Assembly (NCBI GenBank): GCA_023014335.1
Contig: JAECYW010000012.1
Coordinates: 930,001-994,000 of the forward strand
Length of the DNA: 64,000 bases
Direction of reading: 5' to 3'
Origin: Galerina marginata
Taxonomy: Eukaryota > Basidiomycota > Agaricomycetes > Agaricales > Galerinaceae
Below, in pieces: positions 25,158-36,114 of this stretch. The notes beneath the pieces were generated by a model. The model had not been told where the DNA came from and made no database searches. It was given only the letters and a program-made list of their open reading frames with translations. Numbering within the stretch: the stretch's first letter is position 1; every line of letters starts with the position of its first letter. The translations under genes and the position numbers were made by a program.

Positions 25158-25210
25158 ACGTCATTACCTTAACGTCATCATTACATCACGTGTAGTATTC
25201 GCCTCATTGG
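25158..25210 (+). promoter_or_regulatory. Upstream elements of the coiled-coil gene
   Basis: Two ACGTCA half-sites (25158-25163 and 25172-25177), a palindromic CACGTG (25187-25192) and an inverted CCAAT box (ATTGG, 25206-25210) cluster 55-105 bp before the start codon at 25264. These are typical binding motifs for bZIP, bHLH and CCAAT-binding factors; occupancy is inferred only. Confidence 0.4.
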
Positions 25211-25263
25211 TCGATTTCAAGGGATGAAAGGAATCTACTAACTCAATTCCAATCTCCAATAAC

Positions 25264-26740
25264 ATGCCGGTGCGTTTATTTTAACGTCTTAAGTCGTACA
25301 CAATTGAACAGGGACAACCTCACTTTCAGGAATCCCATTGCCAAGAAGCAATCCAAGAAATAGAGAAGCTCTGCGAAGATATTCAAGAAATGGAAACGGC
25401 AAGGGACCTTGAACTAAGCGATTTCCGAAGCAGGATTTCTCTTGTCGAAAAGGAACAAAAAAAATGTGAGAAACGATACGGCGATCTAGAAGAACTCAAG
25501 AAATACGAGCAGGAAGAGCGCGACAGTTCCGCACTTCAAATAGCCCAAAACTTCAAGCGCCTTCACGAAGGCCAGGTTCGGTTGAAAAAAGAATTTGAAC
25601 TTGGACTTGGTATTGTCAAAATTTTTCGTCTTCGAACATGCATCCTGATGGAGGAACCAGAGGTTGCGACGCTCAGAAAATCGCCAGTGCGGCCCAATTT
25701 CTTCCCCACATCCCCGCACCGCAGGGCACAATATCGTAATTACAAGAGGTCGCCCAAAAAGCTAGAGCAGCCTCGCTTTTCCCAATTCGCGAATTCAATG
25801 GCCAGAACCGAGATGTTTCGACCATTTCAGCCGGGTTCCTTGAAAGTCTTGACTCCCACAGAGGACTCCAGCTCGTGCGAGGGATCTCCTTCAAAGAGGG
25901 CCTTCGGATCTAAAATTCTGTCATTAGACCATCCATTAACTTCAATGGATCCTCAAGCCCATGATCACGACCCGGCTCTTCTAGGAGGCTCACTATCACC
26001 CTTCTGTGAAGGCACGGATTCCAACACCTTGGGTGCTGGTGACCAGCCATCGACGCAACCGCGACGCACTCTCGCAGAAGAAATGGGACAGTCTTTAACA
26101 GGCGTCGAAAGTACTACCGCGGTAGGATGGGAAGAAGATGACGAAAGTCACGGAAAAAAAACCAGCCGGGAAATAATTTTAGGAAACGATATGTGGGACT
26201 GCGAGCCTCAAGGTAGTGACATTGACGCAGAACCTCCAGAAGGATTCGGGGACGTAGCGACACCCGGCGTGGACGGAAGCTCAGTGAAAATAAGGGCCGT
26301 TAGGGTTGGTGAATTTGAGGAGAGCGTGACTGCACAAGTAGCTAATCCCGGGCAGGAAACGGATGAAGGAGATCTGGAACGCGAGCCTCAATGCGCGGGC
26401 AGCAACGAGCTCAAGAAAGTCGAAGAATTGGCCAAAGATGGGAACGGGGATGGCACGCCAGTCAGCGCAGTATGGCAATATATGCTTGTAGTACGTTGCG
26501 AGGCACTCAGTAAAAACGACCCTGTGAGTTTTTTTGGTTTTTATCAATGCTTGTTAATAACGACGCCCGTAGCCCATCACGATCATTTGTCACATATATG
26601 TCTTGTTCATCGTTTTCTTCTTGCTGTTGTTCACAACGGGAGTTTTCCTTGGCCTAATGATCAGCCCTTTTCTTCCTCGAACAACACTGCAACCTTTACC
26701 TGGGGTGTTTTCGGATCATAATCACTGGGTCTTGACCTAG
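25264..26740 (+). CDS. Coiled-coil, acidic, C-terminally membrane-anchored protein
   Basis: I place the start at ATG 25264. A 6-nt first exon (ATGCCG) is joined by a 42-nt intron (25270-25311, GTGCGT to ACAG) in phase with the long frame. The main exon runs to 26523, and a 49-nt intron (26524-26572) follows. The last exon to the TAG at 26738-26740 then reads in a frame different from the unspliced one, giving a hydrophobic helix (VLFIVFFLLLFTTGVFLGLM) and a short polar tail. The N-terminal 100 residues are Glu/Lys-rich heptad-like coiled coil (EIEKLCEDIQEMETA, EELKKYEQEERD). The middle is Ser/Pro- and then Asp/Glu-rich, probably disordered. The result is a protein of roughly 470 residues with a single C-terminal transmembrane segment, suggesting a tail-anchored ER, outer nuclear or mitochondrial membrane protein. 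I do not recognise the family. An optional intron near 25609 cannot be excluded. Confidence 0.7.
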
Positions 26741-27542
26741 ATGGTCTGTCTGTGCACATGTCTCCTTCAAGCCGAAATAAATGTTGAATCAATGTCAGGA
26801 GGCGTAGGGATGGTAGGGAGGGCAGAAGCCTATGTCCTGTAGAAGTCATACACTGTATTATTTCATTCAATTTGTACGTCACGCGTCCCACTCTTTTTCT
26901 GAACCCGGCCGGATTTAATTGATTCTCGAATTTTCCGATTTTATGAGATTTTTCGAAAGTCAAAAATACCAATATTTTGTATGAATTGATTGAAATACTA
27001 CAAGATAAGAATTCAGAAATGGATCCCAGTTCTACTTCTATCCGGGCTTGCTTTTGCGATACAGTATTTACTGCTGAAAGCAAAACGATACTAGGCCATC
27101 CCAAGCCAAGGGGGCACCAGGATTCGAAAAACTACTCGGGGTGAGTAAAACATACCGCTTTTGGACGAAAAACATATCCGATATGGGTTGCGGGACGAGG
27201 GGTGGCCGGGAGCTCAAAAAGAAAAATCGACCCGCTTGCCCCAAACCAACGCACATACAGGGCGCAGTCAGCAAACTTCGATAGCCGAGGTCTTCCGGTG
27301 GGGGACGGTTTGGCGGACGGTCCGGCGCTTTTCTTTCCAGTGAGTGATGACCTCATAATTTATGCGTTTTGCCTCCAAGAGGTCGAGAAACTTGAATTCC
27401 GACGCCGTCGCGTCCATGGCCACTCGACGCGACGATATTGAATGTCCGCCTTTTACATAAGCAATTTTTGGTAGGGTGTGGTGAGAACAGGATTATGAGA
27501 TTACGATAAACTTCAATTCCTCAAAACCAGAAACACAACTTT
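26741..27542. other. Intergenic between two host genes
   Basis: There is no supported gene. Frames at 26661-27104 minus and 27132-27441 overlap antisense. This segment should hold the terminator of the coiled-coil gene and the promoter of the nucleoplasmin-like gene. Confidence 0.4.
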
Positions 27543-28317
27543 ATGACTGCCTTTATCTGGTGCAGTTTGTTCAGATATATACACGAACTGGGGCTAACGT
27601 GCTGATTGTTAGGGGTATTAAAATAGACGGCGCAACGCGGACCCCATTCACCCCTGAGCATCCGACCACGATCAACAACGTCGCTCTGGCCTACGAAGTC
27701 GTGAAAGTTGACGAACGTACTAGCCTGCGAATTGGATTTGGCCCTGAAGGTTCCAAAAAGACATACTTCACTTTATGCAATTTTACAGCGGGTAAAGTAA
27801 GTCTATTCGTACAATATTTGTATCCTTGTTTCATGATCATGCTCCACGTTCATTCACCCCTGGGCCATTTCAGATTGAAAATCATCAATGTCAGGTAGAT
27901 CTGGCCCAAGGGGTTGAAGTGACCTTTGAGGTTGTCGGACCAAAGTTAGTGAGATGTACTCTTCTTGTGACTCCTTGGGCAGGCCAACTGAAGTTCATTC
28001 TGAAGCCCAATAGATCTCATTGGACTGGTCACTTGTAAGCTCCTTCGCTGTTATCTATCAATCAAGAGGGCGTCATTCTAGTCATTGATGAAACAGATGT
28101 CGAGGCCAACGCACGAGAATCCGAAGACGACGCAGGTCACTCCACTCCTATTCCCGTCAGGCGTGGTCCAGGGCGACCAAGGAAAGTGCCAAGTGAAGCA
28201 TCTGTGGAGGATGAGCGCCAAAAATCAGGGAAACAGACAAGGTACCGAGGCTGACCTTTGCTTTAAGTTGTTAAAATAACATTTACAAAACCATTTCAAT
28301 ATTTCAGCCGTCGATAA
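27543..28317 (+). CDS. Nucleoplasmin-like domain protein with AT-hook (156 aa)
   Basis: Six exons fit exactly in phase: 27543-27559, 27613-27796, 27874-27944, 28006-28034, 28082-28241 and 28308-28317, with introns of 53, 77, 61, 47 and 66 nt. The start MTAFIW followed by INNVALAYE, RTSLRIGFG, YFTLCNFTAGKIE, VEVTFEVVG and PIDLIGLV follows the nucleoplasmin-like (NPL) domain found at the N-terminus of nucleolar FKBP-type prolyl isomerases (Fpr3/Fpr4 type). Here no FKBP catalytic domain follows. Instead there is an acidic segment (IDETDVEANARESEDDAG) and an AT-hook core (RRGPGRPRK), then a basic end. The NPL fold forms pentamers that bind histones, and AT-hooks bind the minor groove of AT-rich DNA, so I infer a nuclear histone- or chromatin-binding protein. 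The gene model rests on splice phase plus domain alignment; function is inference. Confidence 0.82.
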
Positions 28318-28726
28318 AACTGTTTTGTGGGAAATATTATGGAACATTGTTTGGATTGAAGAAGGGCCCATTTGCACTACAAAGCTCAACTTGAAAAGCA
28401 ATAGCTAGCTACAGATAGGAATATTTGACAGGATCCAAAAAATGTTGGTTTGTAACAGGGCACAAGAAGCCATGGAGCATTAAGTAGGGACAGTCAAATT
28501 ATATGATTCTGATCACGATTTCAGATTCGATTGACATTTCAATTCTCTTGGAATAAAACCATGAAAAATAAAATTCCCGACTCTATATCTCCCTATCTCC
28601 ACCGAAATGTAAGTATTTAGGTTTAACATTATGTATAATCAGGTGCGATATGCGAATCGACAAAAGTGAGAGTTGTTGTGTACTGCCAATGCGGCTGCAC
28701 GTTCACGACACAGATAGGCAGACTTA
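28318..28726. other. Convergent 3' intergenic region
   Basis: This is an AT-rich spacer between the converging ends of the nucleoplasmin-like gene and the minus-strand helical gene. It contains several AATAAA-like tracts (for example near 28552 and 28565) but no gene. Confidence 0.5.
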
Positions 28727-31381
28727 TTAGTTCGAAAGATCTTCCATGCTGTTGTTGAGAAGATGCTTGCAGCAATCCTGATAAGAATTCAGACAAGGAG
28801 GGAAGATTGTATGAATATATGCCCACATTTGTGAATCGGAGGCAACTTTGTTTTGTCGTAATATGGTTTGAGCCCATGTGAACAGTTTAGAGGAGTCAGG
28901 ACTACGAAGTGTCAGGTGAGTTGGGTGGAGCACATAAATAATGAGGTGTCGCTCACGCCATGAAGAGGGGCAAGTATTCTCGGCGAGAAGCTTTGGCAAG
29001 AGCTTTAACCATTGACTTCCGGAGACCCGGAGAGCACTAGTATTGAGAGGTCAGAAGGAGAGACTGCAGTGGAAATATGTCTCACCAAGCCATGACCACT
29101 GTAGATAGCGGCTACCACAAGATTACAGGCTGTCATTTGTTTAAGGATGGCAGAGCGGACACACAGTAACGAGGATGTCAGTTCGCAAATAGAAGGGATG
29201 AAGGGGACGAGCTGTATGATATCGGTCGCGTCAAGGAACGTGGCGATCAAACGCAATGCCAAAGAGAGTCGCAATTCGGCCTTCTCGGGTATAACTGTGA
29301 AACATTTAGGTCATGAAGTCCAAGGACGGTAACAACTGCAACGTACAATTGATATGACTCCAATTGGCAATGCCAGTTGGCATCTTGATTATGGATAATA
29401 GAATCGGCAAGACAATAGAAGCCAACCGGCTCATGTGGTCAGGTTCGTAGATACGACGGAGGAAGTTTGTAGGATAATCAGTCAAAATGGAAAGAAGACA
29501 CAAGGCAGGAATATTGGATGGATCGTCGTTGAGAGAGCGAATTGCCATACAAATAAATTGGTGAAGATACGGCCGAAAAACTTCAATACCGACGGTTTCA
29601 AAGACCTGAATAGCAACGATAAAGATGGGGGTGGTTGTTGACGGGTGCTCGACGACTTGTTCTTTTAAAAGTGAATGAAAGTTTGCAAACAAGCCGCAAA
29701 ACGAATTCGTAACACTTCCTGGACCAGCTGCCTTGAATAACGCCCCGATAGCCAATATGGCCGGAATTTGGAACTCAGATGTGTTGTTGTACCGAAGGAT
29801 TTCGATGAGACGGTGTGAGAGTGGGTTGACGTAGAACCCTATTTCACTGCCCAAGCACTGCAGGTATCGCACAATGCTATTACAGGCAAAGATGTAAAGA
29901 GGAGTGAAACGAGTGGTGTGGTTTTTGACGGTCATCCAACGCAGGTATGCCTATTACGGATGGCAGACAATCAGATGAAAATTACGGCAAAAGGATAAGG
30001 AATGCAAGCTACCGGAATGAGGATATGGACTCTCGCCCTACATTGTTCCCCCATGGGATAATAGTCGCTCCAGGTCGAGGTCAAGCCTAATAAAGCTTGG
30101 TCAAGAAGAGGCACTCCTTCTCGTATAGTCGTTTCAAGGATAGGCCAGACGCGGTCAATCAACGAGCAGAAGATAGACGATCCAGAGTGAAAGGTTGTAG
30201 CCATCGATAGAACACAGATTGACATGAACTTGGTTGCAATGCGACGACTTCCAATACTGCGGTGTATCAAGTATACCACTGTCTGCGAAGGAATAACTTT
30301 GATGACTGCATCCAATAATGCTATAGCATCCTACATTACGACTTTAAGGAGCCTTGGATGCAATCATATAGTATGGTGCTTACCACCGCGGGGATTCGGA
30401 AGAAATAGTCTTCAACATTCCGAGCATAAAGATCGTCAACCTCTGAGAGGATTTGCGAGACACCGACAAAGATGCGCTGGAGGGCCCTTTCATCAATTAA
30501 ATCACCCCTTTGATTGCAATGCGTAAGTTCGGAATCGAAATGACTAACATCGTGAAAGAAAGCACCTATTGATTATGGAAAGCAATGACGAAAGAGAAAT
30601 TGCTCGATACCTAATCGGTCGGTTGATATCAATGGCCCTCTTCAAAAAGCGAGCCGATAAATCGCTAAGTTGGTCGTGTGGTACCCCTTGTATCTGCGAG
30701 GAACTTGAAGGTTAGGAAGATAATAAAAAACCCTCGCTCTGTAGTCGTACATAGTTTTGCGCCAATTCAATCAAAGCAGGATCAAGTTGGGAGTTGATGC
30801 TCAACATTTCATAAAGTTGAGCATTCGCGAGTGAGGGATCAAGAGTGCTTTGTCGAGGTATTTTTGGGATGCCTCATTAATTGAAGATTTAGGGCAGGTT
30901 TTTTCAACACCGTTGTTTGTTAGTCTGATGAAGAGAAGGGCGGACAATCGCCCACCAACGATACTGAAGGGAATCGGTTCGGTATCAGGGATTTGTTCAG
31001 GTACTCGCTCTGAGGAGCGTCTCAAGCAAAGTAAAGCCAGAAACAAGGGAGGAGGACCTCCATCTAAACCTGGTGCAAGGTGTTCAGCAAAATGAACCGT
31101 AGTTGAGGTACTGACGACGCGATCATCCATCCCATTTCGTAGAAACTCTTTTGCAGATATAGGGGTTGTCGTTTTCCACGGGAGTGCAGACATTGGAGGA
31201 AGGTAAGTGTAGCATCCGCTGTACGCCATCAACCATGCTTCACACGTTCATTGGCCAGCTGTAGCCAGTCGAGCATGGTCGCGGTTCGACTCGTTCGAGC
31301 AATGCTGGGGAGCTGGCCAGCAGTGATGGAGTAGTGGTGGATCAGACGATCAAGAATAACTTTGCGGCGGTGCCCTCCCAT
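28727..31381 (-). CDS. Helical-repeat (HEAT-like) hypothetical protein
   Basis: A multi-exon minus-strand gene. I start it at ATG 31381 (MGGHRRKVILDRLIHH), with later exons joined by GT-AG introns whose phases agree at most junctions: near 30360-30310 (GTAAGC to GTAG), 30000-29940 (GTAGCT to ATAG), 29350-29300, 29085-29040 and 28960-28905. The stop is at 28727 after NNSMEDLSN. The protein, about 800 residues, is almost entirely amphipathic helices with leucine-rich spacing (IPAILAIGALFKAAGPG, IPALCLLSILTDYPTNFL, LRLSLALRLIATFLDATD), typical of HEAT/ARM solenoids such as karyopherins or PI3K-like kinase N-termini. I cannot name the family. At 30841 the best protein reading needs one extra base (KALL|DPSLANAQLYEML), so either there is a frameshift or the local exon model is wrong. 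Confidence 0.6.
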
Positions 31382-31786
31382 TTCACTCGAATTCCGGTCC
31401 GATGGTACTAAGCCACGTGATCCTCAGACTTCTGAGTCGATATGGCCCCTCCATATGGTCACCTTCCGGGCGGCGCCTGGACTCGCCACACATTCGTTCT
31501 ATGTTTTTATATGAAATTTATCCCCCCCCGAAAAATATCTCTCCGACGTCACGACGGCTATGTCTGTTCTACAATGCCATACTTGCTGGAGATACACCCC
31601 ACCCTTTATTGTAATTACTCCAGGTTTTCCATTCCCCAATTTATTATACTACAGATTCACAATGCAAATATCACAAAGGATTCTTATAACTAAATTTTTA
31701 AGAAAAGACCCTTTCATACGGGTTACAAAGGGTTGAAAGGGTAGGAATGACGACTACCCGTTCGTAGTAAGTGGCTAAATTGTTGA

Positions 31787-31793
31787 TATAAAG
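31787..31793 (+). promoter_or_regulatory. TATA box of the 152-aa protein gene
   Basis: TATAAAG lies 40 bp before ATG 31833. Because a TATA box normally sets initiation about 30 bp downstream, it favours 31833 as the start over the in-frame ATG at 31797. Confidence 0.45.
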
Positions 31794-31832
31794 GCGATGT
31801 CCACTATCTCTACCTCCAATTTGACTAACTCA

Positions 31833-32408
31833 ATGTCCCAATCCTCCGGCCACCCAGAGCACGAGACAGTCATGGTCAGTTTTTAAAATCATAATCCCAT
31901 CTGGAATCTTATTCTTACGCTACCAGGACTTAGAATCCCAAAACAGATGGCTCAACTCACCATGGTGTACAATTCCAAGTGAATCCTTCAGGCCAACAGA
32001 AATTCTCGGCCAGCTGCAGGCAGGTATGAGCTCACAATTTGTGGAGTGTAGGTCCCATATATCGTCTGATCATTCTTTCCATAGCCCCATAGCTACAATA
32101 TATGTGATAGAATCAGCCAAATCAAGGACGCCATCACACAGCTTTGTGATTTTCTCGAGTCCGATGAACTTGTCGTCACGGGCTCCGGTCCATCAGACGA
32201 GGAGGAGTTTGGATCCTGTCCTGAGCAGAAGTGGGACGCTGTTTTATGTCTTATTCACGAAGTGGACGATAAAGCCGTTCTAGACAGTCAGCGCGTGACA
32301 ATCGAGGGCAAGATGCACTTATCGTTCCGGACAGTTGACCTCATCATGATCATGAGCGCAGCACTCGACGACGTTGAGGCTGAAATTTCGAAGCACTGGG
32401 ATATATAG
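31833..32408 (+). CDS. Small acidic hypothetical protein (152 aa)
   Basis: Three exons, 31833-31874, 31927-32019 and 32085-32408, give 152 residues ending KHWDI. Intron 1 (52 nt) is a normal GT-AG. For intron 2 the frame is kept only if the donor is GC at 32020 (CAG|GCAGGT) and the acceptor is at 32084; the nearby GT donor at 32024 leads to a stop. This suggests a rare GC-AG intron. The C-terminal 100 residues (QIKDAITQLCDFLES, EQKWDAVLCLIHEVDDKAV, DLIMIMSAALDDVEAEI) are acidic and helical. I see no known domain, signal peptide or membrane segment. Confidence 0.55.
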
Positions 32409-33779
32409 CGCGCCCAGGCGTGTCCAAATAAGGGCACTACTATTATAACTCGTATTGGTGGCAAGCGTACTTAAAGTAAATAAATAAAAAACGTACTGAT
32501 CATATGGTCCTATTCCTATTTCTTGTCCTCTTCGCCTTGAACTCCCCAGCTGTTGATAATGTCAAGGACCGAGCCCACTGAAGCTCAGACTTACTTCAGA
32601 GAAAACCAGATCGTCAAAGGAGCACAAGAGACGAATAGAATTACGATCATAATCATGAGCAAAAGGCGACGAAGATTTAATTGCCGAAAGTGGGGTGGGT
32701 GGCTAGATAGTCGTCCGGCCTCAGAGATTCAATTTGGAGTGAACCTTGTTCGGGCAAATTTCTGACACTCTGGACTGCTTGTTATTGGTGGCAGCAAGTG
32801 CTTGATGCCACCTGCATGCAAAATACTGAGGGGTCAGTCACGAGAAGTCGAATAGACTACCTAACCTTCACATACACGTCTTCATATCGACACAAGAAAC
32901 AGTAGTGGGAATACCACCGCCTCGCTTGCTCGTTTGTTCATTCATTTGATGGTTGGGGCTGGAGTTGGAGCCGCGGGGGGATATGGGCGGATCTGGGTTT
33001 CGGGTCGTTGCTCCGAGAGGAGTTGCGAGGCGGGCATCAGCTACGCAGCCAACATTGACGATGGAGGTTCGGAATATTGGTGGAGGACGTACCAGCGCGC
33101 ACACCTGCTAGACGAGAGACAGCGACGTCGGTTACCCAGTCGTTGCTGTGCTTCCTCCGCTCTCCTCTACTGTTCTGGATCCTGCCTTCTGCCTCGTGGG
33201 TCCTGGGTCCAACTCAGCCGTTGCGAGTACGGGTGTGGTCTGAAGGCGCGAGCTGCACGGCGAACAGCGAAACATGGGGCATTACAGATGTCGAGGCGCG
33301 GAATACCTAGGCACCTGCCGTTGCACGGACAGCGGTCTCGACTATGCCAGTCGTCAGCACTGCATGGTGAGAGTGGAAGAGGATATGTACCGTGTACGAC
33401 TAGGGTGTGCCTGCACCCCTCGTTCAACAAGCGCCGGGGCTGGAGCACTCCAAGTCAGCCTGAAGGAGGAGGAAGAGGGGAAGAAGATGTGGGTTAGCCT
33501 CCCGTGGCCGCAATGTTTGAAGGCTCAGGGGCGGAATCACCTTGCTCGCCGTGCCAATGTCAACTTACATGCTCAGCACGCCTCTCGCCCATATCGCAGC
33601 AGCCGCGAAAACGCTCAAAAACGGACATTTGAAACTGTAGGCGACGTCAAAAAATGCTGAAAAATCAGTAAGTAGCTTTATCTGCCTTTATTTACGGTTA
33701 CCGGTAAATCACATCATAAATACCGGCAAATGCCTTAGCGGGGATTCTGATACGCGGCAGGATTCCCCTCGATCCCAGT
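32409..33779. other. GC-rich region without a supported gene
   Basis: Long frames overlap on both strands (32934-33497 plus, 33274-33660 plus, 33167-33448 minus), as expected by chance in GC-rich DNA. Near 33693-33712 is an imperfect palindrome, ATTTACGGTTACCGGTAAAT. Confidence 0.35.
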
Positions 33780-35262
33780 TGAATCCATCACGCTACCCCT
33801 TCCTCCATTTCACGCCGCCTCGTCGTCGTGCATCCTGAGCTCGTCGTTCAACCCCATTCCGCCTCTCACTGTCGTTCCCGTGGCAGTCCGAATCACACAT
33901 ATGGCCATCAGTGCCCTCGCCTTCGCCCTTTTCGCGTTCCATGGCGGGGTATCGAGCTCAAGCTGGTTTGTAGGATGTTCGTCGAGACCGGGGGAGTTGC
34001 CAGTTCAGTATCATTTCTCATTCATGTTAAAAACTTGCTTACCCCGTGTCTAGCAGCCTTGTATGTCCAAATTGTCAAATATGTCGAAGAAATTTTGCAA
34101 ATGACAAGGTAAGTATCAGCTCATATTAGCACTGAATTCTACTCACCTTGTCTCAAGCACCTTCCCAACCATAGTTGACTCACGCCCAACCACCGTCTCG
34201 CCTGCCCAGTACCATCACCCATCTGGTCACCAGAACCCGGCGCCACCGTCGAGCCTGTAACTCGGGCTTTACTCCGACCGCCTTCGACCTCCCGCTGCTC
34301 GCGCACACATGTCATGATAGGTGTATTCGCTGCGGGCACGAACGGTACCAGGTGAGTCGTTAGACTACATTCTCGATATCGCGTCTGACAAGATGTTTTC
34401 GGTTCTAGGGACGTATATAATCTCGAAGTCGAACTCCGAAATTTTTTCCATCGACCGCGCCTGTCTCCCCGACAAGTTGTTTTGCTTCGTCGGGCCCTCA
34501 CTTTGTATTTAGACCTCGATCACTGTGCAGTCCTGGAGGAAAGGAGTTGAGATTACTTGCAGTAGGAAAACGCGACGCAGCGGGAAGCATGACCTGACTT
34601 GCATGTCTATTCAAGTTGTGCGTCAATTTCCTTTCCTTTCCTATTCACCTCATCTCACATATGTTCTGTAGGTCAGCCCATCCCCTTGCCTATCCGCCTT
34701 ATTCTGTCAGTGTTGTAAACCCTGAAGATTCCGCTGGGTCAAGTTCTGAAGCTCGGACAGCCGTCTCGACAACGTCTTGTCGAGACCGCATTTTCGATGC
34801 CTTGAAACCACGGACGACCTTATGCTGACAGCAGGTACTTCGGAGCTCGGATTGTGGGATTAGGTACATGTTTTTCCTTTCTTTTTTCTACTTGATTGCG
34901 TGCTAACCATTATCAATGCTCCTAGATGTTGATCGCGGAGATGGGGTTTTTGGGGTTTTTCGAAAGCCTACTGGCCTTAATTGTAAGCGGTGGAGCAAAC
35001 CATGACATCGATTCGGAACTGGGAAGCATGTGAGGTAAGTTTGGCCCATTTGTCTGATGACCCTCAGCTTACATTTTCGCTGTAGCAGCTGCACGACCGT
35101 GATAACATTGCTCGGCCGCGGGCTGCCTACCAGCAATACCTAGCAGGTGGATGGGGTGCTGCCGATATCGATCCGGCCTCTTCGTTTCCCCTTCCCCCTT
35201 ATCTGACTCCGACTCTGAACTCGAACTTGAATGCAAGCACTGCCGTTAAAGTAGTTATTTAG
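33780..35262 (+). other. Gene-like exon fragments, Cys-rich, unidentified
   Basis: Plus-strand pieces look like exons. One near 34055-34108 reads SLVCPNCQICRRNFANDK (C-x2-C-x2-C) and ends at a GTAAGT donor. One near 34170-34351 ends in CHDRCIRCGHERYQ. An exon after 34409 reads DVYNLEVELRNFF and LSPRQVVLLRRAL. One at about 34676-34828 contains SCRDRIFDALKPRT. A last piece ending at 35262 reads AAYQQYLAGGWGAADIDPAS. The Cys pairs suggest a zinc-binding protein. I could not join all the pieces in phase, so the gene may be broken. Confidence 0.3.
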
Positions 35263-36114
35263 AGATTATAAGCATTGGTTATACATGATAGAAATATGAT
35301 ACATATGGATTGCAGGTACTACAAATGAAAGGGGGAGACTGTAAATATATATTTCTCTCTACCGTTTGGGAGAAAAAAGGGACTTGTATATGCCATGCAA
35401 AGCAATGGCCGACAAGCTATTGCGAGCAATTATAATAAGTTATAGTGTCGGTAGTATTACCTTAAATTTGAAATCCGAGATTTACCACCTGGTATAATCA
35501 GTGTGATCGGTTTCCTTGCTGGGTTGTTTTACAAATGATGCGCACAGGCCAGGCCATTTACGATTTTTACGATTTTTACCGTAAAATTAAATAGACATTC
35601 ACTTTCCTTCACTTTCCTCTGCCATTATGGGTGCTTACTCGAGCAAAAATCACGTATTTCATGTACCAAAGGGCGAATTCCTAAGTTTCAAGCCTGCAAA
35701 CTGTGCTGTATATTTCTTGTATCTATTATAACATCCCTTCAAAACATGGAGGAAAATTATTGATTCTGAGTCATGCAAATGCTTGAGCAGATATCTAGCG
35801 GGAGGCTGAGCTGGCCAAAACGGGCAGGCCCCGGTCCGGAAAAGGAAATTAGGAATCAACAAACCGCGTGGGGGAAAACGTATGGTTCTCTTATCTTCCT
35901 GCCCACATTCCTTGAACATCCTCTTTCTGCTTATCTTCACATCATCTGTCTAGAAGGCTCGATAAACATGATCTCCTTCAGCTCCAAACATTGGAATGCC
36001 TTTGTGATCACTGGAATGCATGTCAGTTTGCCTGTGCCAGGACTCAGAGTGGTGTATCCACCGGTAGGTCTATCAATTCTCAACTGTTTCTCATTATTCT
36101 GGTCTTAAATAAAG
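35263..36114. other. AT-rich spacer, no recognisable gene
   Basis: A plus-strand frame (35773-36108) and a minus-strand frame (35659-35940) overlap without motifs. A segment at about 35384-35420 (GGACTTGTATATGCC, then CAATGGCC) resembles 56801-56835, suggesting an old shared repeat. ATTTTTACGATTTTTACCG near 35563 is a short duplication. Confidence 0.35.

Noticed and set aside
32934..33497. 187-codon plus-strand protein
   Set aside because: There are overlapping long frames on both strands in GC-rich sequence, with no motif and no splice pattern.
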